Assembly (NCBI RefSeq): GCF_020523985.1
Contig: NZ_JAIVKM010000008.1
Span: 124,001-188,000, forward strand
Direction: 5' to 3'
Origin: Mangrovibacter yixingensis
GTDB taxonomy: Bacteria; Pseudomonadota; Gammaproteobacteria; Enterobacterales; Enterobacteriaceae
Length of the DNA: 64,000 bases
Of this stretch, positions 36,966 to 47,101 are shown piece after piece (the first letter of the stretch is position 1; every line of letters starts with the position of its first letter). Below the pieces are notes generated by a model. It searched no databases and was not told the DNA's origin. It saw only the letters and a program-made list of their open reading frames with translations. The position numbers and the translations under genes are program-made.

Positions 36966-37119
36966 AGACAATGCATTGCTTACATCGCGTGTTTATATTA
37001 GTTTTATTTCATATTGCTAACACTATTGTAACGTTAATACTGTGTCTGGCCTCCTGTGTTGTCCCCCTGCCCGTTGTCACCTTTTATTCTGCTTCGGGGT
37101 TATTAAGGAGAATGGTTTT

Positions 37120-38154
37120 ATGAATGGTCGTTATCAACATTACTTGTCACTCAAAGCCACACATCCGCACAAACATACTTGTGAACTGGCGGCACAAATG
37201 GCAATCAGTGAAGCCGAATTGCTGATGTGCAGACTTGGGCAGGATACCGTTCAGTTGCGCCCGGATTTCACCGCTTTACTCCACGGTTTGTCTCAAGTGG
37301 GTGAAATAAAGAATATTACCCGCAACCGTTATGCCATCCACAAGCAAATTGGGTGTTATGACAACTTGCGCCTGGGCCAACATGGCATTGTACTGAACCC
37401 ACGCGAACTCGATTTACGCCTGTTCCCTGCGCAGTGGCATTGCGCCTTTGCTGTCGATGAACAAACACCACAGGGGTTACGCCACAGTATTCAAATTTTT
37501 GATAACCAGGGCGATGCCGTACTCAGCGTTTTCACCACTGACCATACAAATCTCACCGCCTGGCGTGAACTGATTAGCCAATGCAGTGTGCGCAAACACC
37601 GCGAGCTGGATCTGCATACACCATTATCTCTTTTACCCACCAATGATAATGATATTAATGAGCAAGATCTGGAGAGTGAATGGCGCGCGATGACCGATGT
37701 TCACCAATTCTTTGGCCTGCTGAAAAAACATGGAGTTTCCCGCCAACAGGCATTCCGCTCCGTGGGAACAGACCTGGCCTGCCAGGTCGATAATGATGCC
37801 GTACTGCACATTCTCACCCAGGCCGAAAAAGCGCAAAACGAAATAATGATTTTTGTTGCGAGCCGTGGTTGTGTACAAATCTTCACGGGTGCAGTGGATA
37901 AAGTAACCGCTAAGGATGAGTGGATATATGTGGAGAGCCGGGCATTTTCATGGCAATTACACAGCAGCGAAATTGCCGAAAGTTGGGTCACACGCAAACC
38001 CACACGCGAAGGGTTCGTGACGAGTCTGGAACTGTTTGCTGCCGATGGGACACAGATTGCACAACTCTATGGTCAGCGCACAGAGGGAACGCCAGAACAA
38101 AACACCTGGCGCGAACAAATCGATTCGGTGATGAACACCGGTGTGGCCGCGTAA
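37120..38154 (+). CDS. hemS: HemS/ChuS haem-degrading protein
   Basis: A 344-residue cytoplasmic haem-binding and degrading protein, close to the usual HemS/HmuS/ChuS length, with the duplicated domain (ITRNRYAIHKQIGCYDN, and later MIFVASRGCVQIFTG). The ATG at 37120 has AAGGAG eleven bases upstream. No haem receptor or hemTUV transporter is next to it; the receptor downstream lacks FRAP/NPNL motifs. Preceded by a Fur box. Confidence 0.9.
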   Translation: MNGRYQHYLSLKATHPHKHTCELAAQMAISEAELLMCRLGQDTVQLRPDFTALLHGLSQVGEIKNITRNRYAIHKQIGCYDNLRLGQHGIVLNPRELDLRLFPAQWHCAFAVDEQTPQGLRHSIQIFDNQGDAVLSVFTTDHTNLTAWRELISQCSVRKHRELDLHTPLSLLPTNDNDINEQDLESEWRAMTDVHQFFGLLKKHGVSRQQAFRSVGTDLACQVDNDAVLHILTQAEKAQNEIMIFVASRGCVQIFTGAVDKVTAKDEWIYVESRAFSWQLHSSEIAESWVTRKPTREGFVTSLELFAADGTQIAQLYGQRTEGTPEQNTWREQIDSVMNTGVAA

Positions 38155-38169
38155 TCAAGGAAAAACCAG

Positions 38170-38186
38170 GCCGGATAAAATCCGGC
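38170..38186. terminator. small GC hairpin after hemS
   Basis: GCCGGAT-AAA-ATCCGGC is a perfect 7-bp stem just after hemS, facing the convergent gene at 38302. It lacks a U run, so its role as terminator is uncertain. Confidence 0.45.
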
Positions 38187-38301
38187 ACTCAGGGAAGGCG
38201 TAGCTGCATGAAATATTTTACCGTGCAGGCAATACAACCGTGAAATAAGCGTATCAATGTGCGCTATCACCAGCACGTACAGGCGGTAACGGCAGTAGCG
38301 G

Positions 38302-39144
38302 CTAAAGCGACTGCCATTGTGCATTCAGAGCACGAACATGCATTTGCTCTTCATATTCCAGCGCACCTTTGCCATTGATTGCTGCCGTAAAGCTGCTGAA
38401 CCAAAGGTCACTGTTGGTGGTATCGCGGGTAAGCGCGAGGAAGCCAGCTCGTAACTGTTGGTGATGGCTGTTACCTGCGTTCAATACTGCCAGGTCTGAT
38501 TCCGCCTGTAATTGGTTAGAACCATCTCCTCGTGAAACTGCCAGCGCAATATCTTCTTCTGCCAAAGCCCGCCATTCGCTATCTTGTTCAGCCACCCGGG
38601 ACTGAATAAACTGTTGTACGGTTTGCCGTGCAGGCGCTTGCCAGTTCGGTGCAATATTCTCGTCCACCAGCTTGTTGAGCTTGGCCTGTGTCATCGCAAG
38701 GTCCATTGCATCTGTCAATTGAGTGCCACTACCGGATACACCACTCAGGGCTGTGTGCAGTTTTTCAGCCAGTTGATCCGCTGTTACGCCTTCTGCTGCT
38801 GAATAATAAAATCCAGTGAAATGAACAGCATCATTTGCGGTTGACGGGTCAGTAAATAGTGGGTTACCTGGGTTTGGGCTTTTCGCCAATCGTTGCGACA
38901 AAGACACCAGGCCATCCAGTTGTTCAGGGGAAACGACTTCGCCGGATTCAACAGAATAATTCAGCGAAACAGCCATACTGCTCTGGTGCTGGTGTGCTTT
39001 ATCAGAATCGGTACTGCCATCTTGTGCGCGCTCAGAAACTTTCGTTTTTACAGAATGTCCGGGAGTAGCATGGCTGGAATTGTCAGACAAAGACGTCCCA
39101 GTAATCACGCTTCCGGATAATGACTTTGCGAAAAGAGTATTCAT
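38302..39144 (-). CDS. unrecognised 280-residue protein
   Basis: No family is recognised. The protein has no signal peptide or membrane span. The first 55 residues are Ser/Thr/His-rich and probably disordered (NSSHATPGHSVKTKVSERAQ); the rest is predicted helical, with SPEQLDGLVSLSQRLAKSPN and AALSGVSGSGTQ-type stretches. The layout of a flexible N terminus and helical body without a signal peptide resembles secreted effectors or structural proteins, but there is no secretion system nearby. It lies between hemS and a siderophore receptor. The coding bias is normal and the start has AGGG upstream. Confidence 0.65.
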   Translation of the reverse strand: MNTLFAKSLSGSVITGTSLSDNSSHATPGHSVKTKVSERAQDGSTDSDKAHQHQSSMAVSLNYSVESGEVVSPEQLDGLVSLSQRLAKSPNPGNPLFTDPSTANDAVHFTGFYYSAAEGVTADQLAEKLHTALSGVSGSGTQLTDAMDLAMTQAKLNKLVDENIAPNWQAPARQTVQQFIQSRVAEQDSEWRALAEEDIALAVSRGDGSNQLQAESDLAVLNAGNSHHQQLRAGFLALTRDTTNSDLWFSSFTAAINGKGALEYEEQMHVRALNAQWQSL

Positions 39145-39654
39145 CCTTTTACCCTGAGAATAGACATATACGCGTCTGTTATCGGCACAAAAGCGCAGAG
39201 GTTTACACGATATTCAAGCAATACTAAAAAGCCTGTTTAGCATTAAGTGAGACTTATTCGATTCAGTAAAATGAGTGAAACGAAAACACGTTTACCATAA
39301 AAACCTTTTACTATCATATGAATAAATAAAAGATGTATTCCATTTCTTTCCTGACAATTCTATGGTCAGGTAAGCCAGAGCCATAAAAAACATGCTCAGC
39401 TTCCGGAAAAAAATGCAAAAAACTACCAAATATAGTAGTTCTGAATAGCTAATATCGCAGTAACAGAAAGCAGAATAAATAATAATGGTTATTATTTTCA
39501 ATTTTTAAAGAATAGTTCCGCTGACAGAATTAAAGTTATATACAGTATTGAGTTTCTATTTAATAAAGGTGCAACATGCATTTATATTGAAATGATATTG
39601 CCAGTAAATGTCAGAATTGTAGTTTTATCCCCTGTTCTCCCCTGGAAAATAAAA
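39145..39654. other. AT-rich intergenic stretch
   Basis: About 500 bp between the unknown protein and the receptor gene end. It contains the promoter side of the gene at 39144 and short dyads, for instance a CTATAT-type palindrome near 39430. A 69-codon hydrophobic frame (39292-39501, minus) has no ribosome site or homology that I can see and is not called. Confidence 0.5.
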
Positions 39655-39681
39655 ACCGGCTACCTTTTCAGGCAACCGGTG
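39650..39681 (-). terminator. terminator of the siderophore receptor gene
   Basis: On the minus strand ACCGGTTGC and GGTAGCCGGT pair around CTGAAAA and are followed by TTTTTATTTT, a standard Rho-independent terminator. Confidence 0.8.
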
Positions 39682-39704
39682 TGTTATGAAACATTCAGTC
39701 AATC

Positions 39705-41951
39705 TTAGAAATCGTAGGTCATTGACACTTTCAGAGTCCGCGGATCGCCCTGGAAGATGTAATAACCGTAGCTTTCTACAGAAGACCAGTATTTCTCATT
39801 GGTGACGTTTTCTACACCCACACGCCAGACCATTTCATTCTTATCTTCGTTAATACGCATCCGGTAACGCACACCTAAATCCAGCGTGGTATAGCTATCC
39901 AGTTTTTTGGTGTTCGCTGCATCGGCGTACTGAGAGCCTGTGTGATTGACACGAGCGGTTGCAGTCAGGCCTTCCACCTGGGGAATGTCATATTCTGCAC
40001 CCAGCACACCAACAAAACGCGGCACACCAATGGCGTCATTACCATCGTTGGTACCATTTTCTGTTTTAGACAGTTCCGGATCTATCCAGGTGGTGCTGGC
40101 ATTCAAACGCAGGCCAAGCATAGGTTCGCCAAACACATTCAGCTCAATGCCACGGTTACGTTGCTCACCATCCAGGCGAGTGTAGTAACTTGAACCGACA
40201 TAATCGTTAATTGCTGAAGGTTTTTTGATTTCAAATAATGAGAGTGAACCGCCCACACGGCCGAAATCCATTTTCACACCCACTTCATTTTGTTTGGAGT
40301 GAATAATGCCCAGGCTTTGCCCGAAATTCAGCGCGCCTGAACCAATGGTGTCACCGGGTTGCAGAGCTTCAGTGTGGTTAGCATAGAGTGAAACTGGCTT
40401 CCATGGCTTATAAACAACACCATAAGTCGGCATCCAGCGGTTATCTTCGAAGTGAGAGCTTTCTGAACCAGAGTTATAGTCATAGTTTACCAGCACCACT
40501 TTCTGGTAGCGGGCACCCAGAGTAAACAGAAGTTTATCGTCCAGCACGCCCAGGGTATCGCTTAACAACCAGCCCTGAGTACGGCTACGAATCGTTGGTG
40601 AGGGATCGGAATAATTCCCACCGGAATAGTCATTATCCGGTATGGAGACCGATTGCGGGTCATAGATATTGGTTGTGCCGGTGGGTGACAGCGCCATTCT
40701 GTAAGCGGCACGAGTCTGGCTGGTAGATGCCGCATAACCCACGTTAACATTGTGCGACACAAAACCGGTATCGAACTTACTGCGCAGCCCTGCCATCCCA
40801 CTGAATGTATTGATAATGTTATTGGTATCCATACGTGAAACCGTGGCATCACCCTGGGTATCAGTCAGTGCAGGTGTTGTGTATGTCCCGGTTTCATGCG
40901 CATGTTGCCCGCCCAGCGCAGCATAGGCTGTCAGGTGGCCTTCATCGAGCAAATCATATTCTGATTTCACCATACCGAATTCATTTTCGATATCGCTGTA
41001 GCCCCATTTCTGGCTGTAATTTGTGGTGTGCCCAGGTACTGCAGGAATGAAATCGACACCACTGATATTCACGCCATTACGGCTGCCATGAAAGGTTTTC
41101 TTCTGGTAGCCAAAATCCAGTGAAGAGCGCAGACGGTCGCCTTTGTAATCCAGCCCCAGTGAAGCCAGAGTGGTACGGCGTTTATCGTTATCTACTGCAC
41201 CTTCGCCTTCACGGTGCACCAGGTTAACACGAGCGCCGAACTGGTTGTTATCACCAAACCGGCGGCCCACATCCAGGGTTCCGCCTAACTGGGAATCTGA
41301 GGTGTAATCCACACCAACACGGGTGATTGGTGTATCTTGCGCACGTTTAGGTTCCAGGTTGATCATACCGCCAACACCCGAGCCTGCCGCACCATTTAAC
41401 AGTGCATTCGCGCCTTTGAAAATTTCAATACGCTCCAGCATCTGGGTATCAACCACCTGGCGAGGGACAACACCCGGCAACCCACCCATTGTCATATCGT
41501 CGCCATCAAGGGTAAAACCGCGAATACGGTAAGTTTCGGCGAAGTTGCCGTAGCCCTGGCTGGACTGAACGCCCGCATCGTTGGCCACCACATCGGCAAT
41601 AGTATGTGCTTGCTGATCCTGGACTAATTTAGAGGTGTACCCCACCACATTAAAAGGCACATCCATGGCGCTTTGCTCGCCTAACATACCCAGACGGCCG
41701 CCATTGGCAACTTGCCCGTCCAGATAAGCAGGCACCAGCTCATCGCCACCTGGCTGGAAGGTATTGTCAGGAGTAGCCGTCACCGTAATGGTGTCTACTT
41801 TCTGAGAATGCGTTGAATCTTGTTTTGAGGTGTTTGTTGACTGGCTGTCCGTTGCTGTGCCCGCGGCAAGTGCCGGGAAAATAGCGCTACTGATTAGCAA
41901 CGCCAATATGCGAGGCCCCTTGCCTACACATGTTGACTGGCGGTTTGACAC
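39705..41951 (-). CDS. TonB-dependent siderophore receptor, ferrichrome type
   Basis: Outer-membrane receptor of 748 residues. It starts at GTG 41951, since no ATG precedes the signal peptide (ILALLISSAIFPALAA). A TonB-box-like DTITVTA lies at about residue 54, the plug domain covers about 75-200 (RIRGFTLDGDDMTMGG, IEIFKGANALLNGAAGSGVGGMINLEPKR), and the 22-strand barrel ends in Phe (SMTYDF). Closest by eye to FcuA-like ferrichrome receptors; it lacks haem-receptor motifs. Fur boxes lie upstream, so it should be iron-repressed. Confidence 0.9.
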   Translation of the reverse strand: MSNRQSTCVGKGPRILALLISSAIFPALAAGTATDSQSTNTSKQDSTHSQKVDTITVTATPDNTFQPGGDELVPAYLDGQVANGGRLGMLGEQSAMDVPFNVVGYTSKLVQDQQAHTIADVVANDAGVQSSQGYGNFAETYRIRGFTLDGDDMTMGGLPGVVPRQVVDTQMLERIEIFKGANALLNGAAGSGVGGMINLEPKRAQDTPITRVGVDYTSDSQLGGTLDVGRRFGDNNQFGARVNLVHREGEGAVDNDKRRTTLASLGLDYKGDRLRSSLDFGYQKKTFHGSRNGVNISGVDFIPAVPGHTTNYSQKWGYSDIENEFGMVKSEYDLLDEGHLTAYAALGGQHAHETGTYTTPALTDTQGDATVSRMDTNNIINTFSGMAGLRSKFDTGFVSHNVNVGYAASTSQTRAAYRMALSPTGTTNIYDPQSVSIPDNDYSGGNYSDPSPTIRSRTQGWLLSDTLGVLDDKLLFTLGARYQKVVLVNYDYNSGSESSHFEDNRWMPTYGVVYKPWKPVSLYANHTEALQPGDTIGSGALNFGQSLGIIHSKQNEVGVKMDFGRVGGSLSLFEIKKPSAINDYVGSSYYTRLDGEQRNRGIELNVFGEPMLGLRLNASTTWIDPELSKTENGTNDGNDAIGVPRFVGVLGAEYDIPQVEGLTATARVNHTGSQYADAANTKKLDSYTTLDLGVRYRMRINEDKNEMVWRVGVENVTNEKYWSSVESYGYYIFQGDPRTLKVSMTYDF

Positions 41952-41992
41952 GGCTTTTCTCTCTATTATTAAATGATAAGATTTATAATTTT

Positions 41993-42011
41993 GAGACCGA
42001 TTATCATTTTT
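41993..42011. promoter_or_regulatory. Fur box upstream of the siderophore receptor
   Basis: GAGACCGATTATCATTTTT matches the inverse of the Fur consensus at 14 of 19 positions with an intact ATGATAATC core on the minus strand. A second weaker site, AAATGATAAGATTTATAAT, lies closer to the gene at 41971-41989. Together they fit Fur repression. Confidence 0.6.
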
Positions 42012-42363
42012 AGCTTATCAAAATCAAGTAATTCTTTTCAGGCTAATTATTCGAAAATTCATACAATAGAGCAGAATCAGTGTGTTAGTGGTAAAGAAGA
42101 AATGAAGAAATCTTTTTTCCAGAAACAACACCGGGTAAAGCAACCCACCTCAAAAGCGTATAGTTGGCTGCCAACAATGATACAAAGTGTGCAAAACCCT
42201 TGTGGTTAGTGAATACCGGGATAAAAAAGATAAGCATCCATTCATATCGCCGGGCAACCGAGGGCTCGGGGGAAAGGCAACGCTCAATAAGCGGCCTGTG
42301 GCATGGCACTTACTGGCAGCAACAGGGGAAACACAACGCCGCCCCCGTTACCCAGCAGTGCTG
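42012..42363. other. intergenic stretch without a visible gene
   Basis: Lies between the receptor promoter and the 3' end of rdcB. Short overlapping frames occur (42085-42531) but none has a ribosome site or resembles a known protein. No strong terminator is seen after rdcB. Confidence 0.5.
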
Positions 42364-43245
42364 TTAATCGTCCTCTGCCTGGTGAAAGACTTCATCTACC
42401 ATGCTGCCGGCAAGCCGGGATGCAGAGCAAATACGCGGCATACCCAGCGCAATGTTTTGCCAGCTTTGCGTGACAGACCAGGTGACAGGTTGATACTCGC
42501 CGTGGCTCCAGTCTCCCAGCCAGCTCAATAAAGCTTTCAGGTCCACCATGCCGGTAGCTGGCGGAAACGTAAGCCACTGATGATAAAAGTGCCGGGTTTG
42601 TGCAGAGGCACCAATATCGCTGGCAAGCTGCGCAATGGCTCGTTCCCGAACGACGTCGACCAACTGGCGAGAATGTATTGCTTCATGGGCGCGGTAAACA
42701 TCACCAAACATTCCCCAACGCAACTCTTCCAGCGCAATATAACAACGCGATGCAGGAGAAAAACGCTGATAATGCCCGGTTCGCCAACGTGTAAATACTT
42801 GTTCACAATGAACCTGAGCCTGGCTCAGGTTGTCTGACTTTTTCAGTTGCACAGCCAGGCGCTGCTGACGCTGGCTTATCAGGGATTGAAGTTGCACCAG
42901 ATGTGTTTCACGTTCATTGTCTGGAGGGCAACTGGCACGTAACACCTGTACCCGCGCAGCTAACGATGACAGAGCGAACTGGCTCAGTGCCATTTTGCTA
43001 ATAAACCACTGGAGCCAGGCAAGGTTAGCATCACCATGGTCCATCGCGGCTTCGCTGCCATGCAAAACTTGCCCGGCAGGGAGTTTCTGGCGAAATACTG
43101 ACTGTAAATGTGCCCAGAACTGCTTACTCTGCGGGTGGCGATAACGTTCTCGTCGCAGATTCAGGTCACTGGCAAGGTCAACAACAAACTTGCCATTAAT
43201 ACATTCCAGTCTTTCTCCAAGGCCTGCAATTGATGAATACGTCAT
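42364..43245 (-). CDS. rdcB: RdcB (YjcZ), diguanylate cyclase regulator
   Basis: A 293-residue homologue of E. coli YjcZ/RdcB. In E. coli it works with the dynamin-like GTPase RdcA (CrfC/YjdA) to bind and activate the diguanylate cyclase DgcE. No catalytic motifs. It begins 2 bp after the crfC stop, so the two are translated together, as expected for partners. Confidence 0.88.
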   Translation of the reverse strand: MTYSSIAGLGERLECINGKFVVDLASDLNLRRERYRHPQSKQFWAHLQSVFRQKLPAGQVLHGSEAAMDHGDANLAWLQWFISKMALSQFALSSLAARVQVLRASCPPDNERETHLVQLQSLISQRQQRLAVQLKKSDNLSQAQVHCEQVFTRWRTGHYQRFSPASRCYIALEELRWGMFGDVYRAHEAIHSRQLVDVVRERAIAQLASDIGASAQTRHFYHQWLTFPPATGMVDLKALLSWLGDWSHGEYQPVTWSVTQSWQNIALGMPRICSASRLAGSMVDEVFHQAEDD

Positions 43246-43247
43246 TA

Positions 43248-45590
43248 TTATTGTTCCGCTTTAAGCAGAGTCTGAATATCTTCCTGTAATAAACGCGTAT
43301 CTTCACCAATAAATGACGCCGTTTCGAGGCAGTGCTGCACGCGTTTACGTAACCCTTGTTGTTGTTCATTGCTTTGTTGGCGAGCCAGCATGCAGTGATT
43401 CAGGTTACGCTGAATGGCTTCAAGGGAGCTGGTCACTTCTGCAAAAAACGTGGTGAGGCATTGGGTGACTGATACATCCAATTGTGCATACACCGCCCCC
43501 CGCATGTGTTCACAAGACTGGGAAATATGCTGGAAGAGTTTTGTCTGGAGTTCATTAAGGTTAATCGCAAACTGGCGCGAGTAATCCGTATTTCCTTCCA
43601 GTTGCTCCGTCGCGCCATTAAACCAACGCAGCATAGCGGAACGGACCCCGCTCTGCATTGGTGAGTTAACTGCACGTTGTTCTGTTAACGCATCGGCAAA
43701 GCAGGAAGCAACACTGGCATCCAGCAGCATGTGTTGAAAATCAGGTAAAGGCAGTGGGTCCTTGACACAGTCATCAAGCCTGGCACTCAGGCGTTGTTCA
43801 ATGGGCTTGAGTGTTTGCAAAAAAATGGCCGTCAATGCCTGTTTAAGGCCTTCTGCTATCTCTGCCAGCGTCGTCGCCATATGGCCTTGCGCCCAGGTCA
43901 TAATCACTTCGCAAGAATGGCTTATTTTGAACAGGCTGAGCCTTGCCAGGTTTTCATTGCCAGAAACCAACAGGCGCTCACCTGGGGGAAAATCCGGTTC
44001 ATGGTACAACAGTGAGCACACTTTTTGCGTCACCATTGCCGGAACAACCCCTTTCTCAAAGTAGGTTTTCAAAGTGCTCTGAACCCGCAACCTGCACTGG
44101 TCAAGATGATTGCCTATTTGCCCAATCGCAGCCTCCATTTCCACCTGAACACGCTGGGCAACCTCTGCCTGGCATGAATACAGGGTCGAGATATCCAGTT
44201 CAAGGCTCTGTATATGAGACTGAAGGCTGTTGTTATCCATATTCAGCCCTTGCGAACGCAGGCTCAGAAACTCACTGGCTAACCGAGAATAGCTGTGCAA
44301 TTTTTGCACCGCCGAATGCAGCGCAAAAAGCGCAGCTTTACCTTGTGCGGCATCAAGAATGGTACTAATTGGGCTCTGCAGCATCGCATCTTCCCAAAGT
44401 AACTGTGCAGCCTGTTGTATATGGGGAATATCCGCGAGATCACTGGCCTGCCAGCGACGCCCCAATGCGGCATCGGCAAAATCCTGTACCCAACGATGCT
44501 GGTCGGGGCACGGCAAACAACCATGTTGCTCAATTTCATGTTTTGCCCGGTAAGCCAGGTAGCCCCACATGGAAGAAACAGGGAAGATGTGCTCTGGTGT
44601 AATCACTCCCCGCATTAAAGAACCGGCTATCAACGCACGAATTTGCTGCTCGTCATCGCTATTACGATCTTTCTGGTCAAATTTATTCACCAGGGCATAC
44701 AGCGGTACGTTATCCCCCACCTGAGCCACCACCCGGCGCATTTCATCATCAGATACAGATTTAAGCTGGGTGTAATCAAGCACAACCATAACAGCCGAGG
44801 CACGGCTTAATTGTTCTTTTAACATTTGCTGCAAATAAGGCTGACCGGCTTCATTGGGCCCAGGCGTATCCAACAACGTCAACTGACCGTAAGGGACTTC
44901 CTGTTCAGCCAGGTGAACAAATTCCACTTCAATCACAGGAATATGTTCAATCGCAGTATAAGCGGCAAAAGGGAAATCAACATTGAGGACCTGAGATAAC
45001 CGTACCAGGTCATTCAGGCTTTTCAGGCAATAAAAAATGGGTTGGGCACCCAGATAGTGCCGTTCGAATCCCTGCTTTTCAATTATGCGTTGAATCAGGG
45101 CTTCCATATCGTTGTCTATTTCCAGGCGTTCCGCCAGTAACTCCCGGTCACAGTGCACCAGGACGGCGTGCAAATTTTCCATCAGTGCCTCAATGGGCAA
45201 CACATGAGGAAAATACAGCCGGGGCTCTTTCTGCCCTGGGGTATGGCGAATCAGTGTAGGCAGTGCTGTCATTGGTCGGTTGCGGTTAGGCAACACTTCA
45301 GTACCAATAATGGCATTAATCGTCGTGGATTTACCGGCTTTCATCGTACCGACAATAGCCAGAACCATTTCCTGATGCGTGAGCTTACGCAACTCACTTT
45401 GTAAGATTTCATGCTGCCGCTGGATACCATTCAGGCTGAAATGGTTGGCGTTTGCCTCAACTGTGCTGCCTGTCGCTTTAACGGGTGGGCTGGAGGTAGA
45501 GAACTGTTGAATCGAATCAAGCTGCGAAATAGCCAGTTGCAACAGCCTTTCCGCCTCCTGACTTAATTCAAATATTGTCTGTGTGTGCAT
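43248..45590 (-). CDS. crfC: CrfC/RdcA (YjdA) dynamin-like GTPase
   Basis: A 780-residue dynamin-family protein. The GTPase domain holds the P-loop GTMKAGKSTT (about 83-92), the switch TALPTLIRHTPGQKEP, LLDTPGPNEAGQP as G3 and NKFDQKDRNSDD as G4; long coiled coils follow. E. coli YjdA was described both as a beta-clamp-binding nucleoid factor (CrfC) and as the GTPase partner (RdcA) of RdcB in c-di-GMP control. Starts with AAGGAAC upstream and shares its neighbour yjdM with E. coli. Confidence 0.92.
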   Translation of the reverse strand: MHTQTIFELSQEAERLLQLAISQLDSIQQFSTSSPPVKATGSTVEANANHFSLNGIQRQHEILQSELRKLTHQEMVLAIVGTMKAGKSTTINAIIGTEVLPNRNRPMTALPTLIRHTPGQKEPRLYFPHVLPIEALMENLHAVLVHCDRELLAERLEIDNDMEALIQRIIEKQGFERHYLGAQPIFYCLKSLNDLVRLSQVLNVDFPFAAYTAIEHIPVIEVEFVHLAEQEVPYGQLTLLDTPGPNEAGQPYLQQMLKEQLSRASAVMVVLDYTQLKSVSDDEMRRVVAQVGDNVPLYALVNKFDQKDRNSDDEQQIRALIAGSLMRGVITPEHIFPVSSMWGYLAYRAKHEIEQHGCLPCPDQHRWVQDFADAALGRRWQASDLADIPHIQQAAQLLWEDAMLQSPISTILDAAQGKAALFALHSAVQKLHSYSRLASEFLSLRSQGLNMDNNSLQSHIQSLELDISTLYSCQAEVAQRVQVEMEAAIGQIGNHLDQCRLRVQSTLKTYFEKGVVPAMVTQKVCSLLYHEPDFPPGERLLVSGNENLARLSLFKISHSCEVIMTWAQGHMATTLAEIAEGLKQALTAIFLQTLKPIEQRLSARLDDCVKDPLPLPDFQHMLLDASVASCFADALTEQRAVNSPMQSGVRSAMLRWFNGATEQLEGNTDYSRQFAINLNELQTKLFQHISQSCEHMRGAVYAQLDVSVTQCLTTFFAEVTSSLEAIQRNLNHCMLARQQSNEQQQGLRKRVQHCLETASFIGEDTRLLQEDIQTLLKAEQ

Positions 45591-46378
45591 AGAAACCGTT
45601 CCTTAATGCAAATCATTGGACGTCATAAGCACGTCTTTTATTTTTTAGTTATGAAATAGCCAACTTCTATTTATTTTTAATATAAAGACAAACCATCACC
45701 CGCAGGCAATGAAACAAGAAGACTTCTTTTCTGTTCAATCAATAAGCATGAAACAACACTGGCAACAACCCTCCCCTGGTAAATAAACCCAGGGTAACAA
45801 TCAGCATAAAGGGTGTTCCCACACCAGTGAGTGTAACGTTGCGGAGGCAGCCAATAAGAAAGCTTTCTGCCTAAGACGCCCGTGCAGAATAACACTATCC
45901 TATTAGTTTTCACGATATGTTGTTCGCATATTTAAAGCAAATTATTGATAGTGAAAACGAAAAATCATACGCATTAACTTTCATCTATTCTCATAAATTT
46001 CCGTTAAGTAGCCATTAATACTGCGAATCAATCCCATTCAATCTAACACAGGCTAAAATACCTGGCCATAAAACAGAGAAATTACGCATAAGTTCAAAAT
46101 ATTCTTTCCTGATAGAAAAAACAGCAGAATAAACATTTAACTCATTGTTTAATAATTACTTTATAATAAAAACACCAAAGTAAACGTGCAAAAAACCACA
46201 CAATTATCATGAGAAATAAGTTATAATCACCCAACTTTTAACCATTTAATGATAATTCTCTGCAGATCACCGGGTTTATGCCTAATGAAATTGCCAGGCG
46301 GGCACGTTAATGCACTGCCTGTTTTCATTCGGGATCAAGCAGAAAATATCTTTACCTGTAGAGCTTTAAGGATACGCC
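45591..46378. other. AT-rich intergenic region between crfC and yjdM
   Basis: A gap of almost 800 bp, divergent promoters at both ends. I see no convincing gene: the 78-codon minus-strand frame at 45677-45913 has no homology that I recognise and an odd composition. A TTTAATGATAATTCTC stretch near 46245 resembles part of a Fur box, but weakly. Confidence 0.5.
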
Positions 46379-46714
46379 ATGCAACTGCCTCACTGCCCAA
46401 AATGCCAGTCTGAATATACATACCAGGATAATCTGATGTATGTCTGCCCGGAGTGTGCTCACGAATGGCGTGACAACGAACCCTCACAACAAGACGATGC
46501 CCTGGTGGTGAAAGACGCCAACGGGAACACGCTCAGTGATGGCGACAGTGTCACTGTGATTAAGGATCTCAAAGTTAAAGGAAGCTCCTCTACTTTGAAA
46601 ATCGGGACCAAAGTAAAGAATATCCGCCTGGTGGAAGGCGACCATAATATCGACTGCAAAATCGATGGCTTTGGTCCAATGAAACTAAAATCTGAATTTG
46701 TTAAAAAGAACTGA
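46379..46714 (+). CDS. yjdM: YjdM (PhnA) zinc-ribbon protein
   Basis: A 111-residue protein with an N-terminal zinc ribbon (CPKC, then CPEC) and a C-terminal KOW-like beta domain ([20 protein letters not shown]). Despite the old name phnA it has no shown part in phosphonate use in E. coli. Its position beside crfC agrees with the E. coli map. A terminator follows. Confidence 0.94.
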   Translation: MQLPHCPKCQSEYTYQDNLMYVCPECAHEWRDNEPSQQDDALVVKDANGNTLSDGDSVTVIKDLKVKGSSSTLKIGTKVKNIRLVEGDHNIDCKIDGFGPMKLKSEFVKKN

Positions 46715-46721
46715 TTCGTTT

Positions 46722-46753
46722 CACCTCCCGTTAATGGGGGGTGTCTTTTTTGT
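46722..46753 (+). terminator. Rho-independent terminator of yjdM
   Basis: CACCTCCC-GTTAAT-GGGGGGTG followed by TCTTTTTT. Strong stem and T run. Confidence 0.85.
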
Positions 46754-47036
46754 TCCTGAAATAAAATAGGAACATCACCTGCACTCATTTATTTTTCACT
46801 CACCATTTAATTGAGCGAAAAACAATATAATTCTTGTTTTTATCTTGCGATAATAACCCTGCAATATACTAAACTATTATGCACTTAGTACAAATTCAAT
46901 ATAAAGCAAAAAATTAAAACCAAAATAAATCAACACACTAAAAAACATTAAGTAAAATTAATATTAAGCCATAATAAAACTTTCCCCATAAACTTCCCCA
47001 CGGCATTTTTTTCAGATCATCATCACTTTTTATTGC

Positions 47037-47063
47037 TAAAGATATATTAAGAAATGCCGAGAT
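47037..47063 (+). promoter_or_regulatory. sigma-28 (FliA) flagellar promoter of aer
   Basis: TAAAGATA, 11 bases, GCCGAGAT matches the FliA consensus (TAAAGTTT-N11-GCCGATAA) with exact spacing. Transcription would begin near 47070, inside the longer aer frame. This shows that the ATG at 47054 is in the promoter and that the ATG at 47102 is the true start. The preceding 46754-47036 is AT-rich without a gene. Confidence 0.75.
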
Positions 47064-47101
47064 ATTCTGTTAATCCCGCAATAACGCCAGGTATAACCAA
47101 A

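Noticed and set aside
39292-39501. 69-codon hydrophobic minus-strand frame
   Set aside because: AT-rich chance frame in a non-coding gap with no ribosome site; a small membrane peptide cannot be fully excluded.
45677-45913. 78-codon minus-strand frame between crfC and yjdM
   Set aside because: No ribosome site, unusual composition and no recognisable family; treated as chance.
47054-47101. longer aer start at 47054
   Set aside because: The ATG is inside a good FliA promoter and upstream of its expected transcription start.
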